From Anaerobacillus sp. CMMVII (GTDB taxonomy: Bacteria; Bacillota; Bacilli; Bacillales; Anaerobacillaceae): a stretch of DNA of 64,000 nucleotides. The notes beneath the pieces are model-generated. The model saw only the letters and a program-made list of their open reading frames with translations. It did no database searches and was not told the DNA's origin. Both the position numbers and the translations under genes were made by a program. The stretch lies in assembly GCF_025377685.1 (NCBI RefSeq), contig NZ_JACEHK010000002.1, forward strand, positions 496,001 to 560,000, read 5' to 3'. Of this stretch, positions 28,044 through 37,809 are shown in pieces; position 1 is the first letter of the stretch; each line of letters begins with the position of its first letter.

Positions 28044-28146
28044 TTTATAGTTTATAGTTTAGAGTGTAAAGTTTATAGTTTTTTTTAGTGCTTACTTCGA
28101 AGCTTCATTTACACACTCTACACTCTAAACTCTACACTTTAAACTA
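28044..28146. repeat. Family A heptad-arm hairpin, copy 4
   Basis: Left arm TATAGTTTATAGTTTAGAG and TGTAAAGTTTATAG; right arm ACACTCTACACTCTAAAC and TCTACACTTTAAACT. Apex CTTCGAAG at 28101-28108. Lies between the divergent sspI and ysgA. Confidence 0.8.
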
Positions 28147-28162
28147 AAAAAAGGGGTTTACC

Positions 28163-28924
28163 ATGGAACGGATTGACTCAATAAAAAACGTTAGAATTAA
28201 AAATGCTAAAAAGTTACATACTCGTAAAGGGAGAGAAAAGCTAGGAAGTTTCCTAATTGAAGGAGAACACTTAGTAGAAGAAGCGTTAAAATGGAAAGTT
28301 ATTATTAATGAGATCTATGTGGAAGAAAAATTTCGCATTCCTTCAAGTTGGGACATAAATAATGTACCTGTTTATCTTGTAAATGATAATATCATGAAAG
28401 AAATTTGCGAAACAGAAACTCCTCAAGGGATTGTCGCGGTTTGTGAGTTAATAGGACGAAAACCATTACAACCTGAAGAAAATGGAAAGTATCTTTTGAT
28501 TGATCAAATTCAAGATCCAGGAAACTTAGGGACTATTATTAGAACAGCAGACAGTGTCGGATTGTCTGGTGTGATTTTAGGTAATGGGACGGTTGATATA
28601 TACAATAGTAAAGTCCTGCGTTCAACTCAGGGCTCATTGTTTCACTTACCGGTCGTAAAAGCAGAGTTGGATGATTGGATAGAAAAGCTTAAAGCAGCAA
28701 ACATTCCTGTTTACGGTACGGCATTAGATGAAAGAGCAAAAGCTTATAATGAGGTATCAGGGCAACAAAGCTTTGCTCTTATCGTAGGTAATGAAGGTAG
28801 TGGTGTTTCAAAGGATCTGCTAGCACGTACCAATGAAAATCTGTATATTCCTAGTTATGGGCATGCAGAATCACTAAACGTCTCTGTTGCTACTGGCATT
28901 CTACTGTACCATTTAAGAAAATAA
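28163..28924 (+). CDS. ysgA: SpoU/TrmH-family RNA methyltransferase YsgA
   Basis: 253 residues: an N-terminal substrate-binding domain (SFLIEGEHLVEEAL), then a SPOUT methyltransferase domain with LLIDQIQDPGNLGTIIRTAD (motif 1), ALIVGNEGSGVS (motif 2) and IPSYGHAESLNVSVATGILLY (motif 3), all intact. A 2'-O-methyltransferase acting on rRNA is likely. Start ATG 28163 after AAAGGGG. Directly upstream of the pheS T-box, as in B. subtilis. Confidence 0.94.
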   Translation: MERIDSIKNVRIKNAKKLHTRKGREKLGSFLIEGEHLVEEALKWKVIINEIYVEEKFRIPSSWDINNVPVYLVNDNIMKEICETETPQGIVAVCELIGRKPLQPEENGKYLLIDQIQDPGNLGTIIRTADSVGLSGVILGNGTVDIYNSKVLRSTQGSLFHLPVVKAELDDWIEKLKAANIPVYGTALDERAKAYNEVSGQQSFALIVGNEGSGVSKDLLARTNENLYIPSYGHAESLNVSVATGILLYHLRK

Positions 28925-28988
28925 ACCATAAAAGAGATTTGCCTTCTTTATAAAAATAAATTATAATTGAAAACGAATTTCATATTAG

Positions 28989-29236
28989 AAAGACTGAGAA
29001 AGAGAGTAGTAAGTTGCCATTCGTCATACAGGGATGAGACGCCTTAGACTGGAAGCGTTTCAATGATAGAAGCAATTGAATTCACTCTGGAGTCGGCACC
29101 GGAACGTAAGAGTATTCTTATTAAGGTTGCATCGGTCAAAGACCGTTATCAAGTTTGAGTGAACGTTTCATTTGATTCGTTAATTAGGGTGGTACCGCGA
29201 AGCTTTTCGTCCCTGTTGGGATGAAGGCTTTTTTTA
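28989..29236 (+). promoter_or_regulatory. T-box riboswitch of pheST
   Basis: Core AGGGTGGTACCGCG begins at 29188; a terminator follows (AAGCTTTTCGTCCC / GGGATGAAGGCTT with T-run to 29235). The candidate Phe specifier TTC is at 29081-29083 in GAATTCACTC, on the 3' side of stem I. Confidence 0.92.
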
Positions 29237-29248
29237 TTTACATATAAA

Positions 29249-29273
29249 TGTCTAGCGCAAGTTTGCGCTTTCT
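29249..29273. repeat. Minimal family B element
   Basis: Only the two ends remain: TGTCTAGCGC and TTGCGCTTTCT, giving a short GCGCAA-TTGCGC stem. Lies between the T-box terminator and the pheS SD. A further worn version may be present at 30365-30396. Confidence 0.5.
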
Positions 29274-29290
29274 AAAAAGGAGGAAAAAAA

Positions 29291-30325
29291 ATGCAAGATC
29301 GTTTAAAGGAGCTGCAACAAGAAGCATTAAACCAAATTGAAGCAGCAGGATCATTAAAAGAATTGCAAGATGTAAAAGTAGCATACCTTGGAAAAAAAGG
29401 CCCTATTACGGAAGTTTTAAGAGGGATGGGAAAGCTTTCTGAAGAAGAGCGTCCTATCATTGGTCAATTAGCTAATGATGTTCGTGGGGCAATTGCGAAC
29501 AAACTTGAAGACAAGGTGGCCAAGCTTGAGGAGCTTGAGGTAGAAAAGAAGCTTGCAAATGAAAGTATTGATGTTACCCTTCCAGGTAGACCGGCACAAG
29601 TAGGTTCGAGTCATCCATTAACCGCAGTTGTAGAAACAATTGAAGATATTTTTATTGGCATGGGTTTTTCAGTAGCTGAAGGTCCTGAAGTTGAAACCGA
29701 TTATTATAACTTCGAAGCCCTAAACTTGCCGAAGGATCACCCTGCTCGTGATATGCAAGATTCATTTTATATTACGGAGGATATACTCCTTCGAACTCAT
29801 ACATCACCAGTTCAAGCGAGAACTATGGAAAAGTATAATGGCCAGGGTCCAGTAAAAATCATTTGCCCAGGAAAAGTTTTCAGGCGTGATGATGATGACG
29901 CGACACATTCACATCAATTTATGCAAGTAGAAGGACTATACATTGATGAAAATGTTCGAATGAGTGATTTAAAAGGTGTACTTTTAGAGTTTGCCAAGAA
30001 ATTTTTTGGCCCCAACCAAAAAATTCGTTTACGTCCAAGCTTTTTCCCATTTACGGAGCCATCTGTAGAAGTTGATATATCGTGTGTTATCTGTAATGGT
30101 GATGGATGCCGCATCTGTAAAGAAACAGGTTGGATTGAAGTACTAGGTGCTGGTATGGTTCATCCACGTGTCCTAGAAATGGGTGGTTTTGATCCAAAGA
30201 AATACTCAGGCTTTGCTTTTGGTATGGGTGTTGAACGGTTAGCCATGTTAAAGTATGGAATTGATGATATTCGTCATTTTTACCTAAACGATAAGCGTTT
30301 TATCGAACAATTTAAACGAGCGTAA
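29291..30325 (+). CDS. pheS: Phenylalanyl-tRNA synthetase alpha subunit
   Basis: 344 residues. N-terminal coiled coil (to about residue 85), then the class II catalytic domain: [13 protein letters not shown], motif 2 [19 protein letters not shown] and motif 3 [19 protein letters not shown]. Start ATG 29291 follows AAAGGAGG. Forms a heterotetramer with PheT. Confidence 0.97.
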   Translation: MQDRLKELQQEALNQIEAAGSLKELQDVKVAYLGKKGPITEVLRGMGKLSEEERPIIGQLANDVRGAIANKLEDKVAKLEELEVEKKLANESIDVTLPGRPAQVGSSHPLTAVVETIEDIFIGMGFSVAEGPEVETDYYNFEALNLPKDHPARDMQDSFYITEDILLRTHTSPVQARTMEKYNGQGPVKIICPGKVFRRDDDDATHSHQFMQVEGLYIDENVRMSDLKGVLLEFAKKFFGPNQKIRLRPSFFPFTEPSVEVDISCVICNGDGCRICKETGWIEVLGAGMVHPRVLEMGGFDPKKYSGFAFGMGVERLAMLKYGIDDIRHFYLNDKRFIEQFKRA

Positions 30326-30413
30326 ATAATAAGTATAAATAATTTGAAATTTGAAATTTGAAAGGTGTCCATTTCCGAGCGCTATGCACTTTTCTAACAA
30401 GGAGGAAACAAGA

Positions 30414-32839
30414 GTGTTAGTATCTTTTAATTGGCTTAAGGATTATGTCCAACTTAGTGACATTACAGCTGTAGATTTAGCTGAGCGCTTAACAAGAAGC
30501 GGTGTAGCTGTTGATATTGTACATCAACTTAATAAAGGGGTATCCAACGTTGTTGTAGGTCATGTTGTTTCAAGAGAACAACATCCAGATGCTGATAAAT
30601 TAAGTCTGTGTCAAGTAGACATTGGTGAAGAAGAGCTTGTCCAAATCGTTTGTGGAGCGAAAAACGTTGCTCAAGATCAGAAGGTAGCAGTTGCTAAAGT
30701 GGGTGCAGTCCTTCCAGGAAACTTTAAAATTAAAAAAGCAAAACTTCGTGGACAAGCATCTCACGGTATGATTTGTTCTTTGCAAGAACTAGGCGTGGAA
30801 ACAAAGTTCGTTCCAAAAGAAGTTTCAGAAGGGATTTTTGTTTTTCCGCAACAGGCTGAGATTGGTAAAGATGCGTTAGACTACTTAAATTTGCATGATG
30901 AAGTGCTAGAACTTGATTTAACACCAAATCGCGCGGACTGTTTAAATATGATTGGTGTTGCTTATGAAGTTGGAGCGATATTGAGCAGGGAAGTGACGAT
31001 TCCAATTGCGAAAATAACAAATTGTAGCGACCATGTTTCAGATTATATACAAGTAAAGTTGAAGCTCCTCTTGATAACCCCCTCTATCGGGCAATGGTGA
31101 TAAAGGATATAAAAGTTGGGCCTTCGCCGTTATGGTTACAAAATCGTTTAATGGCTTCAGGTATTCGTCCAATTAGCAATGTTGTTGACATTACGAATTA
31201 TGTTCTATTAGAGTATGGACAGCCATTACATGCATTTGACTATGATCGCTTTGGTTCAAAAGAAGTAGTTGTCCGTCGTGCAACAGAAGGGGAAGAAATC
31301 ATTACATTAGATGATACAACCCGTAAGCTATCAAAAGAACATCTTGTCATTACCAATGGGATTGAGCCTGTGGCTGTTGCAGGAGTAATGGGAGGAGCAA
31401 AGTCTGAAGTACAGAACGATACAACGACAATCCTACTTGAAGCAGCATATTTTAAAGGAACAACCGTTAGAAAGGCTTCTAAAGATTTAGGTTTACGTAG
31501 TGATTCAAGTGTTCGTTACGAAAAAGGGATCGATCCAAATCGGGTCGCTTTAGCTGCTGAACGTGCTGCACAACTTATTTGTGAGTTTGCAGAGGGGACA
31601 ATTGTTGAAGGGTGTGTAGAAGTCAGTGATCTTGATGTTAAACCGCTACAGGTAGATATCACAGTTGAAAAAATTAATCGTTCGCTAGGGACGGAGTTAA
31701 CAGTTGATGTGGTAGCACAAATCTTCAAGCGACTTCAATTCCTATTTTCAAAGAATGATGACCAATTTACTGTTTATGTTCCAACAAGGAGACCTGATAT
31801 TACAATTGAAGCTGACCTGATCGAAGAAGTTGCTAGACTTTATGGCTACGATGAAATTCCAACAACGTTACCAGTTGGTCTAACTAGTGCAGGAGCACTA
31901 ACTCCGTATCAAGTACGTCGTCGTAAAGTACGCCGTTATTTAGAAAGTGCTGGTTTAAATCAAGCTATAACGTATTCCTTAACTAGCCAAAAGAAAGCAA
32001 ATAGCTATACTGAAGATTTAGGTAATATAACGCCAATTCGTTTAGCGATGCCAATGAGTGAGGACCGCAGTACATTACGAACAAGCTTAATTCCACATGT
32101 TTTGGATATTATTCAGTATAATCATAACCGTAAACTTGATGATGTTGCGATTTATGAAGTTGGTTCTATCTTCTTAACTGAACAAAATGAGCTAAGTAAT
32201 CAACCGCAAGAAAAGGAAATGGTGGCTGGTGCTCTAACTGGTACTTGGCATAGTCACCTTTGGCAGGGTGAGAAAAAGAAGGGTGATTTCTTCGTTGTAA
32301 AAGGAGTTTTAGAAGGGTTATTTGATCAGCTAGGTGTCATTGAAAATATTCGTTATGAGACTGCTAAAAAAGGTGGATTTCATCCAGGAAGAACTGCAGC
32401 GATTACCTTAGCAGGTAAAGAGGTTGGCTTTGTAGGTCAAATACATCCTACACTTCAAAAAGAGCTAGATATAAATGAAACATTTGTCTTCCAAGTAGAT
32501 TTAGAAGCAATCTTTGCTTATGAGGAAAAAGAAGTATTTTATGAAGAAATCCCTAAATTTCCAGCGATTTCTAGAGATATCGCGTTAGTAGTACAGGACA
32601 CAACTCAAGCACAAGCAGTAAAAGATGTGATTGGCGAATTTGGTGGTACTTTATTAAAGTCAGTCCAACTGTTTGACTTATATCAAGGTGACAAAATAGA
32701 GCCAGGTTTAAAATCATTAGCATTTTCTCTAACATACTTCGACCCAAGCAAGACTCTTACTGACGAAGAAGTAACAAAAGTGCATAACCAAGTTTTAGAT
32801 GGATTAAAAGAAAAATTAGGTGTAACACTTAGAGCATAA
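30414..32839 (+). CDS. pheT: Phenylalanyl-tRNA synthetase beta subunit (frameshifted here)
   Basis: About 808 residues when joined. GTG 30414 follows AAGGAGG and gives [14 protein letters not shown]. The domains in order: EMAP-type tRNA-binding ([20 protein letters not shown]), B3/4 editing ([18 protein letters not shown]), B5, catalytic-like core and C-terminal FDX-ACB ([12 protein letters not shown]). One A is missing near 31056 (GTAAAGTTG); restoring it gives [17 protein letters not shown]. Both halves are otherwise complete, so an error is likely, the gene being essential. Confidence 0.95.
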
Positions 32840-32868
32840 ATGAAAGACGGAGGGACTTAACCTTCGGC

Positions 32869-32903
32869 AGGCTGTTGAGAATTTTCAACGGCCTGTTTTT
32901 TTA
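32869..32903 (+). terminator. Terminator after pheT
   Basis: GGCTGTTGA pairs with TCAACGGCC around GAATTT, followed by TG and seven T. Its core is identical to the speD terminator. Confidence 0.9.
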
Positions 32904-32957
32904 TTGCCAGGAAATTATAAGTTTTTTTGCCTGTGGATAAGTTTAATTATAGTAATA

Positions 32958-33300
32958 GTCTAGCTCCAAGACACATCAATGAAGTTACTTCATTGCAGGT
33001 TTTGCGACGAGTAAACGTAGTGACGCAGGAGCACCGCCCAGTTCCAAAGAAAGTTCACTTTCATCGATAAATAAGATAAATATTTGTTGTATCATTAGAT
33101 AAAGGAAAGTGAACTTTCAAAGCAAAATCAAATTTAGGGTATCACCTCGAGGTCAAATAACCTTGTTCATTAAATGCTGCCTCTGTGGTCCAGTAGGTCC
33201 TCGAGGCAAAGCTGCAAGTAGTAACTCTAGAAGTAACGCACGTTGTGAACGAGGTCAGTAGCTTTTGTCGGGGCTAAAATGGGCGCTTGCGCTTTTCTTT
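32958..33300. repeat. Family B repeat, copy 2 (long composite form)
   Basis: Opens GTCTAGCTCC and closes GGGCGCTTGCGCTTTTCTTT. The segment at about 33145-33276 (CCTCGAGGTCAAATAACC through CTTTTGTCGGGGCTAA) is nearly identical to 56702-56833 in copy 5. It also contains an inverted pair AAAGTTCACTTTC / GAAAGTGAACTTT. The flank just before it (GGATAAGTTTAATTATAGT) is shared with copy 4. It accounts for most of the 523-base pheT-to-next-gene gap. Confidence 0.75.
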
Positions 33301-33362
33301 AGACCTTTAGAAAAATTGTGGACTTGCCTATTTTTTTGTATATTTATATAGGGGGGATCAAA

Positions 33363-33788
33363 ATGTATTCAATTTCTGGGATTGTACGCTTAAAAAAAGT
33401 AGATTATTGTGTTTGGCATGTTGTTTTTCAAATGGATCAGCAGCCACAAGAATATGCAACTGACTTTCTTTATTTATTAAAAGAAAAAAAGTGGGTAATA
33501 AATTCTCTTGTTACTCATGAATTATCAAGCTTAATGCAGGGGCATTCTTGTATCTATTGTGGTGAAACAAAAATTGCTTGTTTTGTTGCTAGCAAAGAAT
33601 TTGAGCTGATTAAGCAAGGAATAATTAATAATCGGCAATTCCTAAGCCAAGTGAGTGCAGATATTGATTTAAAGCCAGAAGAGATTTCCTTAGATCTCCA
33701 TGTCGTTAATAATAAATCAAAGTGGCAGGAGTTAGCGGAGGAAAATCGTTTTTATGGGAACCTACTGCGCATAAAAAAACGCCAATAA
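33363..33788 (+). CDS. Hypothetical protein with CXXC pair
   Basis: 141 residues, not recognised. Start ATG 33363 follows GGGGGGA; residues 1-30 are strand-like (MYSISGIVRLKKVDYCVWHVV), with CIYC at about 60-63 and a helical acidic C-terminus (KWQELAEENRFYGN). It sits between pheT and rnhC, where B. subtilis has no gene that I know of. The following terminator is shared with rnhC. Confidence 0.6.
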   Translation: MYSISGIVRLKKVDYCVWHVVFQMDQQPQEYATDFLYLLKEKKWVINSLVTHELSSLMQGHSCIYCGETKIACFVASKEFELIKQGIINNRQFLSQVSADIDLKPEEISLDLHVVNNKSKWQELAEENRFYGNLLRIKKRQ

Positions 33789-33828
33789 AAAAACTCCTAA
33801 AGCTTATCAACGCTTTAGGAGTTTTTTT
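33786..33828. terminator. Bidirectional terminator between the hypothetical gene and rnhC
   Basis: AAAAAAACTCCTAAAGC pairs with GCTTTAGGAGTTTTTTT. It overlaps the stop of each of the two convergent genes. Confidence 0.92.
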
Positions 33829-34751
33829 GCTTTTTCTGTATTAGCAAAATGTACTTTGCAAAATTTTGATAGAGCTTCGAGACCGTGTGTTTCAATCAGC
33901 TTTGCAGCAGCTTTATCTACATGTGGTCCCGCCCCTTTAGGTATTTCGAACCCTGCTTCAGCACTTAACTTATCCATCTCCCTGACAAAGGCATATCTAG
34001 CAATGATTGAGGCAGCAGCAACTGATAAATGGAGGGATTCAGCTTTTGTTTGAAAGAAAATATTTTGTTCTTGGACTTTTTCTTTTTGATCAGCGATGTA
34101 ACGATAATAGATACCTCTCTCAACAAACTGGTCAATTAAGATCCCATCATATGGAGTTGCTCCTAGCTTCTTTTTTAAATGCAGTAACGCTTGATTATGT
34201 AAGATCGCTTTGATTTTTCCTTGATTCATCCCTTTTGCTTGTAAAGAATTATATTTTTCATTAGGGAGGACGAGAAGGCTATATGGAATTTGTTTAATTA
34301 GTTGTTTGGCGATTTTACAGATTTGCTCATCTTTCATTCCTTTGGAATCTTTTACACCTAGTTGAGTAAGTTCTTCAAAATTTTCTTTAGAAACAAAAGA
34401 AGCTACAACTGTAATAGGGCCGAAGTAATCACCAGTTCCAACTTCATCTGAGCCTAATAGTGACATATGTGAAAATTGAGTTTTGTTACTAGGAGTGTTT
34501 TCTTTCGTTGCCTTTTTTATAACTGTGGGCTGGACTTCATTCTTTGAGAATTTCTCCCAAATTTTTGCTTCCGCTTCGTGGTTCGCACCTTGAAATAGTA
34601 CTTTGCCCGATTTGTAAGCAGTAACAGAGCAATTCATAGGTTTAGCAGAAAAAATTGCCCCCGGCGGTAACTTTGTCGCTAATTCATCTTGATAAAATTG
34701 CTTCATTTTTTCAATAACCTTACTATCTAGTAATAACACCCGCTGAGACAA
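33807..34751 (-). CDS. rnhC: Ribonuclease HIII
   Basis: 314 residues. The N-terminal TBP-like DNA-binding domain (FSAKPMNCSVTAYKSGKVLFQG) is followed by the RNase H fold with LLGSDEVGTGDYFGP (catalytic Asp-Glu) and ILIDQFVERG. Cleaves RNA in RNA/DNA hybrids. Start TTG 34751 on the minus strand, with AAAAGGGG upstream. Divergent from zapA, as in B. subtilis. Confidence 0.96.
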   Translation of the reverse strand: MSQRVLLLDSKVIEKMKQFYQDELATKLPPGAIFSAKPMNCSVTAYKSGKVLFQGANHEAEAKIWEKFSKNEVQPTVIKKATKENTPSNKTQFSHMSLLGSDEVGTGDYFGPITVVASFVSKENFEELTQLGVKDSKGMKDEQICKIAKQLIKQIPYSLLVLPNEKYNSLQAKGMNQGKIKAILHNQALLHLKKKLGATPYDGILIDQFVERGIYYRYIADQKEKVQEQNIFFQTKAESLHLSVAAASIIARYAFVREMDKLSAEAGFEIPKGAGPHVDKAAAKLIETHGLEALSKFCKVHFANTEKAKKLLKR

Positions 34752-34767
34752 TATGAAAACCCCTTTT

Positions 34768-34873
34768 TTAGTGTAGAGTGTAAAGTGTAGAGTGTAGAGT
34801 GTAGAGTTGCTCTAGTAGTGCTTCGAAGCACCGCTCACAAACACTCTAAACTCTACACTTTAAACTATAAACT
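34768..34873. repeat. Family A heptad-arm hairpin, copy 5
   Basis: The clearest heptad arm: AGTGTAG, AGTGTAA, AGTGTAG, AGTGTAG, AGTGTAG, AGTTG. Right arm ACTCTAA, ACTCTAC, ACTTTAA, ACTATAA. Apex GCTTCGAAGC at 34830-34839. Lies between the divergent rnhC and zapA. Confidence 0.88.
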
Positions 34874-35021
34874 TTTTCCAAATCTTTCTCAATTGTCATT
34901 CGATATATTTCCAATCTGGTCTGTTCGTGTTATGATAGAACGTAGGTTTTTTGTTATGATAAATACATATGTTAATGGAAAAGGGATTGCATTTTTTAAC
35001 AAATGAAGTAGGAGACTTGGC

Positions 35022-35146
35022 CGTCTAGTACCGGGCGTCAACTATTCTAGTTGGAGATGTTTACTCATGCTGGCAGGTAAAAAGCAAAGCTTTTTACTAG
35101 GAGAAAATTTGCTTGTTGAAGCGAGCAGGCGCTCTCGCTTTTCTTT
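35022..35146. repeat. Family B-like repeat, variant copy
   Basis: Opens CGTCTAGTACCGGGCGTC and closes GCAGGCGCTCTCGCTTTTCTTTT; includes a palindrome AAAAAGCAAAGCTTTTT. It ends directly against the zapA SD. Confidence 0.5.
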
Positions 35147-35160
35147 TAAGGAGGCTCGTT

Positions 35161-35421
35161 GTGGGAGAAGAAGTAGGTAAACGGCGAACAACAGTAAAGA
35201 TTAATGGTCAAAACTATGTTATTGCTGGTAAAGCTGATGTAAGCCATATCCATGAAGTGGCTAATTTTGTTGATCAAAAAATGAAAGAAATGCGAAGAAT
35301 AAACCCTTATTTAGATAAAACTCAGCTTGCAGTATTAACAGCGGTAAATATTAGCGACGAATTTTTACGGTTAAAAAAACAAATAGGACAAGAAAGTAAA
35401 AAGAAAGATGGGGAAAACTAA
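35161..35421 (+). CDS. zapA: Cell division protein ZapA
   Basis: 86 residues. RRTTVKINGQNYVIAGKADVSHIHEVANFVD... (start of the ZapA fold) and a helical C-terminus with LAVLTAVNISDEFLRLKKQ. Start GTG 35161 follows AAGGAGG by six bases; the longer upstream frame would translate the repeat. ZapA stabilises FtsZ filaments. Followed four bases later by the cvpA-type gene. Confidence 0.93.
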   Translation: MGEEVGKRRTTVKINGQNYVIAGKADVSHIHEVANFVDQKMKEMRRINPYLDKTQLAVLTAVNISDEFLRLKKQIGQESKKKDGEN

Positions 35422-35424
35422 AAC

Positions 35425-35964
35425 ATGCTAAGCTTATTGTTATTAATTCTTTTGATTACTGGCTTCCTAGTGGGATTCCGGAGAGGTTTCATTTTACAAT
35501 TAATTCATTTAACAGGTTTTATTGTTGCTTTTTTTGTAGCTTACAAATATTCCGGAGATTTGGCAAAACATATTCGACTTTGGATTCCGTATCCTCAGTT
35601 TCCGCCTGATAGTACGGCGTTTATGGTAATTGAAGCATTTAATTTTGAGCACGTGTATTATAGCGGAATTGCTTTTGCAATCTTATTTTTTGCAACAAAA
35701 ATTGCCATGCAAATTATTGGATCAATGTTTGACTTTTTAGCTCACTTACCGATCTTAAACATTATAAATGGGTGGCTCGGTGGAGTTCTTTGTTTTTTAG
35801 AAACACTACTTATTTTAGTTGTTATTTTACATATAGCAGCTTTATTACCAATTGAATTGGTTCAAGATCTACTCAAGGACTCTAGTTTAGCAAAATTAAT
35901 CTTAGATTATACGCCAATTTTATCGAATCAAATAAAAGACTTATGGATTGAAAATAGATTTTAA
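35425..35964 (+). CDS. yshB: CvpA family membrane protein YshB
   Basis: 179 residues, four predicted transmembrane helices. The GFLVGFRRGFILQLIHLTGFI start and the later GWLGGVLCFLET follow the CvpA family, named for colicin V production in E. coli; role in Bacillus unknown. Same position after zapA as in B. subtilis. Confidence 0.9.
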   Translation: MLSLLLLILLITGFLVGFRRGFILQLIHLTGFIVAFFVAYKYSGDLAKHIRLWIPYPQFPPDSTAFMVIEAFNFEHVYYSGIAFAILFFATKIAMQIIGSMFDFLAHLPILNIINGWLGGVLCFLETLLILVVILHIAALLPIELVQDLLKDSSLAKLILDYTPILSNQIKDLWIENRF

Positions 35965-35973
35965 ACATGGAGA

Positions 35974-36003
35974 GGGACTGACACTTTGTACGAAGTCAGT
36001 CCC
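35974..36003 (+). terminator. Hairpin after yshB
   Basis: GGGACTGAC and GTCAGTCCC are perfect 9-bp arms with a 12-base loop; only TTC follows, so termination would be weak. Confidence 0.5.
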
Positions 36004-36080
36004 TTCAATTGTAAATAAGTTGATTTGTCCTATCTAAACTAGTTATCATATGGGTGAGAAGCGAAAGAAGGGATTAGAAC

Positions 36081-37796
36081 ATGAATAAAAAACAAGTCAT
36101 TCAAACGTTAGAAATGATTGCAATATATATGGAAATTAAGGGTGAGAATAGTTTTAAGGTGTCTGCTTACCGAAAAGCAGCACAAGCATTGGAAATGGAT
36201 GAAAGAACGTTAGATCAAATTGAAGATGTATCAAAGCTAAAAGGTATTGGTAAAGGCACTGCTACAGTTATAGAGGATTTAAGATCTGAGGGTACTTCAA
36301 AGCTATTAGCAGAATTAAAAGCTGAGCTTCCAAGTGGGCTAATTCCCCTTTTAAAACTCCCTGGACTGGGTGGAAAGAAGATTGGCAAGCTATATCAAGA
36401 GCTCGGGATCACAGATATTACCTCACTAAAACAGGCGTGTCTAGAAGAAAAAGTGCAAGTACTCTCAGGTTTTGGAAAGAAAACGGAAGAAAAGATATTA
36501 TCGGCTATCGAGGAATTTGGTAAGCAACCAGATCGACTCCCTATTTACTTAGTGTTACCAGTAGCTGAAAAGGTGGAAGAAAATCTTTCGAAAATGAAAG
36601 GAATTAGTCGTTTTTCAAGAGCCGGTAGTTTACGAAGATTAAGGGAAACTGTTAAAGACTTAGATTATATTATTGCCACTAGTGAACCACAGATAGTAAA
36701 AGAAGAACTTCTAAAATTTCAAAATGTAGGTGAAGTAATTGCAAGTGGTGACACAAAAATTTCATTGCAACTAAACTTTGAGGATTTCCGCATATCTGTT
36801 GATTTTCGCTTAGTAAAAGACGAGGAATTTTCCACAGCATTGCATCATTTTACTGGTTCAAAGGATCACAATGTACAAATGAGACAACTTGCAAAAGATC
36901 GTGGCGAAAAGATTAGTGAGTATGGAGTGGAGAATGTCGAGACTGGTGAAGTCATTACGTTTGCTACAGAAGAACAATTTTTTAATCATTTTGGGCTTCA
37001 ATTTATTCCACCTGAAGTACGTGAAGGTGATGGTGAAATTGAAGCCTGGAAACAGCCGCACGAGTTAATCTCGTTAAAGGATATCCATGGCGATCTTCAT
37101 ATGCACTCAACCTGGAGTGATGGGGCCAACTCTATTGAAGAAATGGCTATTAGAGCAAAAGAAAAAGGATATTCTTATATTGCAATTACTGATCACTCGA
37201 AATTTTTAAAAGTTGCTAATGGTCTTACCGAAGCTAGATTAAAAGCCCAAAGAGAAGAAATTAAAAAGTTAAATGAAAAGTTTGATGACTTCACGATTTT
37301 AACTGGTGTAGAGATGGATATTTTGCCTGATGGAACATTAGATTATGAGGATGAATTCATTGAGGATATTGACTTTGTCATTGCTTCCATTCATTCTTCT
37401 TTCTCTCAGGACCGTGAGACGATCATGCAGAGATTAACGACAGCGTTAAAAAATCATCATGTTGATTTAATTGCCCATCCTACAGGAAGGATTATTGGTA
37501 GGAGGGAAGGCTATGATGTCGACCTTGACCTACTTTTAGACTTAGCTAAAGAAACAAATACAGCCTTAGAATTAAATGCAAACCCTCATCGTCTAGACTT
37601 GTCAGCACATTGGGTTAAAAAAGCGCAAGAAAAAGGCGTTAAAATAATGATTAATACAGATGCACATAATCTTGAGATGCTAGAACATATGGAAATAGGA
37701 GTGGCAAGCGCAAGAAAAGGTTGGCTAAAAAAAGAAACAGTCATCAATAGTGGAGACCTTCAGGATATTATAAAATACTTAAATAGAAATAAGTAA
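36081..37796 (+). CDS. polX: DNA polymerase X / 3'-5' exonuclease PolX
   Basis: 571 residues. N-terminal HhH and Pol beta-like core ([48 protein letters not shown] with catalytic Asp region, RISVDFRLV), then a C-terminal PHP domain with [22 protein letters not shown] and INTDAHN metal ligands. Gap-filling base excision repair enzyme. mutS2 follows at once. Confidence 0.95.
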   Translation: MNKKQVIQTLEMIAIYMEIKGENSFKVSAYRKAAQALEMDERTLDQIEDVSKLKGIGKGTATVIEDLRSEGTSKLLAELKAELPSGLIPLLKLPGLGGKKIGKLYQELGITDITSLKQACLEEKVQVLSGFGKKTEEKILSAIEEFGKQPDRLPIYLVLPVAEKVEENLSKMKGISRFSRAGSLRRLRETVKDLDYIIATSEPQIVKEELLKFQNVGEVIASGDTKISLQLNFEDFRISVDFRLVKDEEFSTALHHFTGSKDHNVQMRQLAKDRGEKISEYGVENVETGEVITFATEEQFFNHFGLQFIPPEVREGDGEIEAWKQPHELISLKDIHGDLHMHSTWSDGANSIEEMAIRAKEKGYSYIAITDHSKFLKVANGLTEARLKAQREEIKKLNEKFDDFTILTGVEMDILPDGTLDYEDEFIEDIDFVIASIHSSFSQDRETIMQRLTTALKNHHVDLIAHPTGRIIGRREGYDVDLDLLLDLAKETNTALELNANPHRLDLSAHWVKKAQEKGVKIMINTDAHNLEMLEHMEIGVASARKGWLKKETVINSGDLQDIIKYLNRNK

Positions 37797-37809
37797 GGAG
37801 TTGGAGCAG

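Noticed and set aside
34818-35006. 62-codon frame between rnhC and zapA
   Set aside because: Starts inside a family A hairpin; low-complexity translation (HSKLYTLNYKL) recurs wherever the repeat is read, a sign of repeat rather than gene.
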